A DNA stretch of 64,000 bases from Metellina segmentata. Lineage: Eukaryota; Arthropoda; Arachnida; Araneae; Tetragnathidae. Both the position numbers and the translations under genes were made by a program. Shown here in pieces: positions 23,345 to 31,900 of the stretch. Numbering within the stretch: position 1 is the first letter of the stretch; each line of letters starts with the position of its first letter. The stretch lies in the NCBI GenBank assembly GCA_947359465.1, contig OX375880.1:17058120-17122119 (forward strand), given 5' to 3'. Below the pieces are notes generated by a model that had not been told where the DNA came from, did not search any database, and saw only the letters and a program-made list of their open reading frames with translations.

Positions 23345-23751
23345 GGACATCTGTCTGTCAATTGCTTGAAGTTATCTCTCCCTGTTTTAAAATTACGTTG
23401 AAATTGAGACGAAAAGAGTAAAGAAAAATTTTGTTTCATTTGGATTATACGTGACGAACAAGAACTTTCATTTATGTTATAAATTTTTTAGTCTGCTGAC
23501 AAATTGTTCCTCTGCGCAAAATAAAAACGGAAACAAAAAAAATTAAATTAGGATTTGCGATCTTTTATGCTGTTACCATTCCAAAGAAAACAATAAAAAT
23601 TAAATTCATTCAGAAATGTTCCAGATTGAATTTTTAAATTCGCCGCGACACAAAAATTTCGGACTACCTGTGTGCCAAATACCATTATTGTAAGTGCCAT
23701 AAATTCGTCAGATAACGAAAAAGATAAATGCAAACACTTCCTTTTATAATA
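23345..23751 (+). repeat. Dispersed repeat A, copy
   Basis: It contains ACGGAAACAAAAAAAATTAAAT, then GACTACCTGTGTGCCAAAT, and the typical tail ACACTTCCTTTTATAATA. A GC-rich head like that of repeat B (GGGGGCTCCGCCCCCTGCTC at 23292) immediately precedes it. Confidence 0.65.
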
Positions 23752-24745
23752 CAGTAAGATCCCGTTACAACGAATATCGATACAACGAAAAATCCCGTTA
23801 TTACGAAAGTCATGGAAGTCCCCATCCGAAAAGCAACTAAAATAATGTTAAATGAATCTCAATATAATGAAATGATCGATTTTTGAAAATCCCGATACAA
23901 CGAACTGTTTGTGCAGGCAAAAATATATTTTTCTTTCATCGTTCACTCAACTGATGACAAGCATGCAGTTTCTTTAGATTCCATGAATACCGTTTTAGTC
24001 GGGCTGAAACCAGCTGCCAAAATAAAGGCTGACTTTTTAAGAAACAAGCAGAAATTTGTCACTGTCGTAACTGTATTCCCCGCCGAATTGCACGGCAAAA
24101 CTTAAGCCTCACGACAAAGATATGATCACAACTGTAAAATCCCGCTACAGAACCTTTTTGTTACGTCAAATTCCATGCGATTTGGAGAAAAAGATCCAAA
24201 GAAAATGCAACGTGAAGGAAGCTATCGAATGAATATGTGGATATTGGGATATCAGTCAATCAAAAATAACAAACTGTTGGAAACATGCAACCACAACCAA
24301 AGCCGCCAATTCAGTTTCAGTAGAAGCCAACTTGAAAGATGAATCAAATACGCGCGACATTCAGCAATTTGAGTTGGAGGAAATTTGGAACGCTACAAAA
24401 AATAAAACTTCGGTTCCTGACGACGTGAATTTGGAAGATTATCTCAGTGCATATGACAACGTTTCAACATGATATGAACTGACCGAAGCAGACATCATCC
24501 AATCCATTAAAGACAGCTAAGATGAGGCCGATGAAAGTAGTGAAGATTAAGAGGCTGTGGAGGGAGATGATGTGCGCAATGTCACTTCATCAGAAGCCTT
24601 AGAAAGTTTGGAGACAATGCGAACATTTATTTCGTCACAAAGCAATGTACCGGACTTTATCTTTACAAATATTCTCCAGCTACAATATAATTTTTACTCT
24701 CAAATACAACAGCAAACCGCTTCTCCCTTCTCGACACGGGATTAA
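23752..24745 (+). mobile_element. pogo/Tigger-like transposon relic
   Basis: It starts after a TA with CAGTAAGATCCCGTTACAAC, the end type of pogo/Tigger elements. Repeats of the word CCCG(A/T)TACAACGAA follow to about 23905. The interior keeps the C-terminal part of the transposase in shifting frames. One piece reads EEIWNATKNKTSVPDDVNLE, followed by DYLSAYDN, then LTEADIIQSIKDS and finally EALESLETMRTFISSQSNVP. The catalytic DDE core is missing or unrecognisable, and the right terminal repeat was not found. It inserted into the tail of the repeat A copy. Confidence 0.7.
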
Positions 24746-25022
24746 GGGATCGGAACGGGACATTTGAAGATCTGTGGAAAATCGTAGCTGGGCATTTATG
24801 AATTTAAATGCCAAACGTAAAGGGGGTGGGGAAAGGGACTGACCGAAACGGAACGCCAAGATGCTGATGAAAAAAAACTCTCGATACTTTCTCACAAACT
24901 CTCGTGCAACCACTGAAGTTGTTGTCGCAGTCTGGATGTTGATGCATATTCCGATGCCCACGTGTTGGTGAAAAATTATTATTTATATTCCATTTATTAA
25001 TAAAAATAAAGTACTTGAGAAC
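24746..25022. other. Unassigned sequence
   Basis: Nothing recognised; short overlapping frames on the minus strand have no protein-like features. Confidence 0.4.
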
Positions 25023-25219
25023 GGCGACGCATGTGCGGCGAGCTGCGGCGCCGTGGGGAACTGCGGTACAAATTGCACGCAAGTTGGACGTGCGTCGCCG
25101 CAGCGGCGCCGGAGGCATGTGTGCACTACTACATTGGATCTAATGTAACTCCGACCGCACTTGCGTTGCCGCAGCGGCCCCGCATGTTGAAACACCGGAT
25201 GTGTGCACCGGGCCTAACA
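25023..25219. mobile_element. GC-rich MITE-like segment
   Basis: It is a GC-rich island in AT-rich DNA with inverted words (TGCGGCG/CGCCGCA, GCACGCAAGTTGG and its relatives). It ends GGTGCACCGGGCCTAAC-like at 25203-25219, an end known from MITEs of many arthropods. The left end is not sharply defined. Confidence 0.45.
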
Positions 25220-25887
25220 GTTCTTTCGAACGCACTTCTGTGTCGGTCTTGTTTACAATCATCGGAGTAAACGTAACTAGTATTTTTATTATTAGCACTT
25301 ACAAGTATACGAAAAAACAGAAATACTTGTCTTTAAAAACTGGCAAAGAACAAAAGGCGTAATTATTTTTGTAACCCTTCGTACTAAAATAAATCGATTC
25401 AACAAAACAAAATAAAGATATTATACACTCTTGTGAAAACTTTTTTTTCTGTGTATATATCTTTGAAAAATATATCTTTGAAAAAGACCCCTCTCTCGTT
25501 CTCTTTCTCTCTCTCTCTCTGTGAGTGTGTGACGCTACATCATTTTAAATCCCGTATTCACCCTCTGTATCTAGCTTCTAAATTTTCGCAAGATATTTTG
25601 GCATGCTGCATATGACTTTTCCCATACCCTATAGAAATCACCAAAACGATGCACAATATTTTCCATTAATAAAACATATCTCCAATTGCTTTACATACGA
25701 GCATTAAATTATAAATGCAAGACTGAATTAACCAAGAGAGAGACAGCAATTTCAACTGTCATGAAACTAAACATTAATTCCATGTTTCTTTCGAACTCCT
25801 CTGTTCTGAGTGTTTTGCCACTCAACATTTAAACTTCCTTTTCTTTTTTACGTCATACAATTGCTCATCGACTTTCCAAGGTAATAT
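25219..25887. other. Unassigned sequence with a CT microsatellite
   Basis: AT-rich, with a CT-rich microsatellite at 25487-25530 followed by GTGAGTGTGTG. No gene seen. Confidence 0.5.
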
Positions 25888-26218
25888 GCCGACCAACCGG
25901 TGTAGTGGTTAAGGTGTTAGCCTCTAGATCGGTAGGTTCCTGGTCCGAATCCGGGTCAGGGTATGGATTGGTGCATCTTAGAATCAGAAGAAGAAGCGGT
26001 TGTGCACCTTAAATCTGTCGTAGCCGAAAGTCTTTACGTTCGGCTGATGTGAAAGTTTGGAGAGTGGGATGTCAGCTCAGGTGTTGCCTCGTCATCTGAC
26101 CATGGTACAAAATTACGTGGTTACCCTAGAATCTTTCCCTTAAGGGATTGATCCCGGTCCGTCGTCAGTAGCAAGTTGTTTTGCTCCAGTGCGACATTAA
26201 TTAAATTACCTACCTACC
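25888..26218 (+). mobile_element. tRNA-derived SINE type A, full length
   Basis: The head GCCGACCAACCGG is followed by an A-box region (TAGTGGTTAAGGTGTTAGCC) and a B-box (TCCGAATCC), and then a body of about 250 bp. It ends ATTAAATTACC. A tRNA-like head with RNA polymerase III boxes defines the class. Confidence 0.85.
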
Positions 26219-26278
26219 CCGTTTTAAATCTCATCAAGTTTTAATACAGCCAGTTTAGCAACCAGCTAAACACACACA

Positions 26279-26340
26279 GCTTTCTGTACAAACTTAAACT
26301 GGCTCCAGTCAATCAGTTTAGGTTTGTACAGAAAGGCATG
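26279..26340. repeat. Imperfect hairpin
   Basis: AGCTTTCTGTACAAACTTAA and its near inverse TTTGTACAGAAAGG are separated by about 25 bp. A third variant follows at 26355. Confidence 0.6.
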
Positions 26341-26399
26341 CTGTTTGTCAGTTTATATTTGTACGGAAAGCTTGGAAGCGTTGTATTGCGTTGCATCTA

Positions 26400-27120
26400 C
26401 TGGGGTTGGACAAAAATATGGAAACACCTCATAAAATGCATGCTTGAAGAGAAATGTTTATTCTAGTGAAATATGGCCGACCAACCGGTATAGTGTTTAA
26501 GGTGTTAGTCTCTAGATCGAAAGGTCCAAGGTTCGAATCCGGGTTCGGGCATGGATGTTTGTAAGCGTATGGTGTAGAGGCGGCTGCTGCAACTTAAGTC
26601 TGTCGTGGCCGAAAGTCCTCACGTTGCGTTTGCCAGCTCAGGTGTTGCTTCGTCATCTGACCGTGGTTCAAAATTACGAGGTGTTGTCCTCGGATCTTTC
26701 ACTTAAGGGACTGATCCCCTACCGTCGTCAATAGCCCGTTGTGTCACTTTAGTACGACGTTAATTACAAATTACCTAGTGAAATATGTAGTTGGCGCTGG
26801 GGTTTTAGCCTGCTGACGCCACCTATACAACGTCGTAAACACGCTGCGCAGGTCAGTCGTTGTCGGGGCACTATTCTGTGAAGCTGTAATTGCATCATGT
26901 CAGAGCTAGCAGACTTCGAACGTTGAGCTCGTCTGGTGTGTGCTTCCGTTCGCAAGATAGCCGAAGTGGTTAGTGTTTCAAAGGTACTGTATCTAAGATT
27001 TATTCAGAATATTTGAAAAGCGGAAAAACATCATCCGCTTTGATTGGAATCTGAATCTCCGAGGGGAAAATAATTAGGCTGAGGAGGGCTTTCAATTCGC
27101 CGTCTTTCCGACCGCACGTT
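26400..27120 (+). mobile_element. Tc1-like transposon relic
   Basis: It begins TACTGGGGTTGGACAAAAAT, an end type common to Tc1-like elements. After a SINE insertion it continues with the N-terminal coding part of the transposase. That part reads MSELADFER, then VRKIAEVVSVSK, the helix-turn-helix region, and is interrupted by stops and shifts. The catalytic region is absent; the relic is cut at 27120 by another SINE. Confidence 0.75.
26476..26774 (+). mobile_element. SINE type A inserted in the Tc1 relic
   Basis: It is flanked by the 13-bp duplication CTAGTGAAATATG (26463-26475 and 26775-26787). It has the A and B boxes (GGTTCGAATCC) and a tail ending AATTACAAATTACC. Confidence 0.95.
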
Positions 27121-27425
27121 CACGGTAGCCCGGTCGGGAGAGTAGCAGATTTGCAACCGTAGGGTTGCAAGTTAGAAGCTCGATCCAACAAAAGACCGTT
27201 GTGTACGTGAAGGCTGGTGCATGTTAAATCAGGCGGTTACCTCAAACGTTTTGGTTGGCGTCGTGTGGAAGTTTGGAGAGAGGGATAACTGCTCAGGTGT
27301 CACGTTCTCCATCTGATCGTTGTTCAAAATGGCTTGTTGCCCTCTTTACTATTTGAGGATTGATACCAGACCGTCGCCTATAGCCCGTTGTGTTGCTCCA
27401 GTGCGATGTAAATTAATTACTTATG
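27121..27425 (+). mobile_element. tRNA-derived SINE type B
   Basis: The head GTAGCCCGGTCGGGAGAGTA differs from type A, but the 3' body (CAGGTGTCACGTTC, ATCTGATCG, GACCGTCGCCTATAGCCCGT) is shared. This indicates a different tRNA-like head on a common body. Confidence 0.8.
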
Positions 27426-27509
27426 TTGTTGTTGTTGTCGTGTCTATGCATACAGTACTAGTGCAAAAGTTTAGAGTCCTCCAAAAGCCTCCAAACATCT
27501 AATGATTAC

Positions 27510-28240
27510 ATATACACCGTGTCGCAAAATTTTTTCTCACCACACTTTATTAGCTGTAAAAACGCTGAATTGTATTTTTGTAGCAGATTTGGAACAGCTT
27601 CAGTCTACGTTTATAGTTCTGGCAACGGCCTTGGCGCTTCTTTCTTTGGCGCACTTCTTAAGTCGCCAATGAAATCAAACGACAGTTTGACGGATATTGA
27701 AAGAACGTTCTAGAATATTCAAACTGAAAATTTAAACTTTCCGCTTGTCCGAGGTTGCCATAAAAATCGCAATAACCGTAATACAGATAAGTTGCATTGA
27801 CCTGTCATAACTCGCTGCTGGAAGTGCGCCAAAAAAAAACCCGCCAAGGTCGTTGCCAACGCTATGAACGTATATTAAAGCAGTTCAGCAGATTTAACGG
27901 TCGAGCAATTAAGGCCCAATCCAGATAAAGTTTCAAAGAAAGTTTGTGTCAAAGTACCAAAGGAAGACACGATGACAGGAGGTCGAAGTGCAAAGACGAT
28001 TTCGGAAACAATTTCACATGGATCCATCGAGTGGACTCGTCACAAGAAGAATTAGAGATAAGTTGGAAGCAGATGGAACTGTTCGGAATGTTCGAAAAGG
28101 ACTATCCGGAGTACAGAGATCGTCGGCTGACGCAGACACGGAAGAAAGAGTGGTGGAAACGTATCGTCTGCAGTCATCGCTTCGCCAGGCTACTCGGGAA
28201 GTAAGAATTCCAAAGGATGGTGTCCATCGTATTTTGACCC
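27510..28240 (+). mobile_element. Tc1/mariner-like relic with DUF4817-type HTH
   Basis: From 27982 a coding remnant reads VQRRFRKQFHMDPSSG, then TRRIRDKLEADGTVRNVRKG, and continues with REVRIPKDGVHRIL. This is the tandem helix-turn-helix region of a widespread arthropod mariner-like family often annotated with DUF4817. The catalytic part is missing because the frame runs into a SINE at 28241. A MITE is inserted upstream (27605-27875). Confidence 0.7.
27605..27875. mobile_element. MITE family C, copy 1
   Basis: Inverted ends are TAGTTCTGGCAACGGCCTTGG and CCAAGGTCGTTGCCAACGCTA. The interior (ATGAAATCAAACGACAGTTT, then TTCTAGAATATTCAAA, then GGTTGCCATAAAAATCGCAA) matches a second copy at 53652-53957. 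Confidence 0.75.
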
Positions 28241-28528
28241 CAGGTCGGAAAGTTCCTGGTTCGAATCTGAGTCAGTGCATGGATGTTTGTTTGCGTACGG
28301 TGTAGAGGCCAGCTGGTGCACCTTAAATCTGTCGTGGCCGAAAGTCCACACGGGTGGGTGTGGAAGTTTGGAGTGGGGGTGCCATCTAAGGTATTGCATC
28401 GTCATCTGACCCTGGTTCAAAATGACTTGGTGATATCCTTGGATATTTCTTACGGGACTGATCCCGGACCGTCGTCAATAACCCGTTGTGTTGTTCTAGT
28501 AGGACGTTAATTAAAATAACAATTAACA
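28241..28528 (+). repeat. SINE type A, 5'-truncated
   Basis: It starts within the head at GGTCGGAAAGTTCCTGGTTC, keeps the B-box, and runs to GACGTTAATTAAAATAAC. Confidence 0.8.
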
Positions 28529-28920
28529 TCTTCAGGTTCAATTTAGAAGTTGATACCACTCCAATTTAGTTTCAATATCTACTATTTGAAGATGAGAACA
28601 GTATCAAATTCTACGAGCATAGTTCCATATTAGAAGCAAAAACCGCTACAGCTACAATGAAAGCGCCATTGTTGTTCATTTATAGCAACAATTCATACAA
28701 TAGTAGAACTGGTTCCAAAACCGCTACTTTCAGTGAGAAAGTGCCATTGTGTTCTTTCCCTGAACAATGAAGTAAAGCAACAATGAAACTGAACAACAAA
28801 ACACTCAACGATGACGTTGCACAACGAATTTTTTATCTTGAAAGCTATTTTGTGTATGCGATTACTAATACATAAAAGTTATTTTTTGAGATAAAAGCGA
28901 TATTTTCACAATCCAAAGTG
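28529..28920 (+). other. Upstream region of the membrane-protein gene
   Basis: AT-rich sequence with no repeat recognised. It should contain the promoter and 5' UTR if the model starting at 28921 is right. I see no clear TATA box. Confidence 0.35.
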
Positions 28921-31900
28921 ATGAAATCATCAATTACTTTGGTATTTTGCATCATTTGCATGCAAAAAGTGGCAACAGCCCCTATTGGAAGGGCCTCCAA
29001 CCTTAACATCAAGGTAAGCAGGCTGAAACCAAAAGGCTTCGATTGAGAGTTTAAATACACAGAAATGTGTGACATTTTATGGCAAATGAGATTTACATGA
29101 TTGTCTAAGAACATTTTTAGTTTCTATATTTAATTTTTTATATCTAATTTCGATTTATCTTTACTATTGAATGAGCTTGTAATTGGTCATAGTATGAATT
29201 ATAAGAAAGCATTGTTCGAGGATGATTCAAATTATTTTAAATTGCAGGTTGACAAGTTGCCGAAGGTTTTGAGTTCGGAAATACCGAAAAAGCCTCCAGA
29301 CAACCGAATTGTAAGTAGCTACAGACGCATAGCACTGACATTAATTAAATATTTTATTAATTCATCATTAATAATAATTAGTAGAATCATTTATTCAAAT
29401 TTAAAGTTTGCATTAAATAAGATTTATATTAAAGCTTTTAAATATCCAGTATTTCCCATTCTACCTATCGATGTTAAATTCAATTTTTTAGTTTATGACG
29501 TTTTAACATTATTCGGTTCCAAATAGTTATAAACTTCTTTCGAAAGCTGTTATCAAGCGAACAATGATATTTAAGTCTGGTACCATAACTGGTCTACAAT
29601 TTAGTGTTGGCCGTTTTTAATTGTTACTGAAAAATCTTCATTTCAAGATTTACGAGGTTTTTTTTACAGAAATATGACGATATATTTTTGATTTATTTAT
29701 AATGGTTCAATGAGCTTGTAATTGGTCATAGTATGAATTATAAGAAAGCATTGGTCGAGGAGGATTCAAATTATTTTAAATTGCAGGTTGACATGTTGCT
29801 GAATGGTTTAAGTTCGGAAATACCGAAAAAGCCTCCAGACAACCCAATGGTAAGCAGCTACAGACTTCCAATCCGAGACGAACAGATGGCAGTTTTAGTT
29901 TTGTTTATCCCACTAATAAAAAACCGTGAACCTGGAAATATTTTTACAACAAATAAGGCAAACTAAATGTTATTTGGTTTTAAAGTATTTTGATATTCTG
30001 CTGAAGCCAGCGAGAATCCGTCTAGTATGTTATTGTCTGAATATATGAGACAAAATCAGAAGAATCGCTTAGACGTGTGTGACCCAGTACTGAATCGGGG
30101 CCTGGTAGCTCGGTTGGAAGAGTAGAGGGTTAGAATACGAAGTGTTGCGAGTTTAAAACTCGAACCAAAGACCGTCAGGCACGTGGGGACATGTTAAATC
30201 TGCCGTCCTCCAGAGTCCTCACGTTGACGTGGTTTGGAAGTTTCGAGAGAGGGGTTCCAATTCAGGTGTTGAACTCGCCATCGATTTTGGGGATTGTACC
30301 CAGACCGTCACCCAACAGTCCGTTCTGTTTCTCCAGTGCCACGTTAATTCAACTACCTGCCAATTATTTACTCAGAGAAAAGTAACACGTCATTTTTAGC
30401 CACGGCCAGATGAAGAGGTCAACTCCTGAGCTGGCACCCTTTTCTCCAAACTCCACCTCTACTCTTTCAACCTCGCTACCGTGTTTCATCGGAAGATCGT
30501 GCTAACATTCAGTTCCCCTACTTTATTACTTAAATTATCCATTGCAACAGAATGTCACGACACAACGTCCTTCCAGTGGATTCTTCAGTTGGAAATTTGG
30601 GACAGCAAAAAGTACCAACTTAACTAAACCCTTGTTCATGAATTATGAGAATCACTGCATGCTATAAAATACATATCCTGCATTTTCAAATTCGATTCGC
30701 GTTAATTTATCGCATACTAGCTGAACAACCAGGAGCTGCTTGGGTTTTTAAATATGACCGCGACAGCTAAAATAGGACCGAGAAATTTGTCTGTGTTAAG
30801 TCACACACAACAATGTAGAACGTGTTTCCTTATCCATGTCCACTTATTGCAGAAAAACAAACTTTATATTTTAAAATTGGTGCTCCGAGGGGCATTTTCA
30901 GGACTACCTGTGTACCAATTTTCATGGATACAGATGGGTCTGATGACTGAAAGGAAATAGCCCATGTTTTCCGCTGTGTTCTAGCCGACCAACCGGTATA
31001 GTGGTTAAGGTGTTAGCCTCTAGATCGGAAGGTTCCTGGTTCGAATACGGATCCGGGCATGGATGTTTGTAAACGTATGGTGTAGAGGCGGCTGTTGTGG
31101 CCGAAAGTCCTCACGTTGGGTTGGCGTGGAAATTTGGAGAGTGGGGTGCCAGCTCAGGTGTTGCTTCGTCATCTGACCGTGGTTCAAAATTACGAAGTGT
31201 TGTCCTCGAATCTTTCCCTTAAGGGACTGATTCCGGACCGTCGTCAATTGCCCGTTGTGTTGCTCTAATACGACGTTAACTAAAATTACCATTACCATTA
31301 CCGCTGTGTTCTAAAGTATGTGTACCAAATTGGGTAATTGGTAATTTTTAATTTCCGTCGTACTAGAGCTACACAACGATCTATTGACGACGGTTCGGGA
31401 TCGATCCCTTAAGGGAAAGATCCGAGGACAACACCTCGTAATTTTGAACCATGGTCAGATGACGAAGCAACACCGGAGCTAGCACCCCACTCTCCAAACT
31501 TCCACACCCACCCAACGTGAGGACTTTCGACCACGACAGATTTAAAGTGCACCAGCCGCCTCTACACTATACGCTTATAAACATCCATACCCGGACCCGG
31601 ATACGATCCAGGAACCTTCCGATCCAGAGGTTAACACCTTAACCACTATACCGGTTGGTCGGCTGTACCAAATTGGGCGTGGATGAGTCAAGCTGTGTAG
31701 ATTTGTATGGAGAATACACACACACACTTACATGCCCAACCACTTCCTTTATATAAATATAATTTCTAAAACAAGAGAAATTTCAAAATAAAAAACAAAT
31801 GGAAATTATTAAAAACTAGCCATTGCCCGGTGTTGCCAGTGCCCGTTCTTCCCTCAAATGGAAGAGGGCAGGAGAAAAACTCAATCTGTTTATTTTTGGA

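Noticed and set aside
24680..25270. Overlapping arginine/alanine-rich frames on both strands
   Set aside because: They are caused by the GC-rich MITE-like block; no motif or splice context.
25888..25975. tRNA gene
   Set aside because: A and B boxes are present, but the sequence is the head of a SINE with many copies, and the arms do not form a complete cloverleaf.
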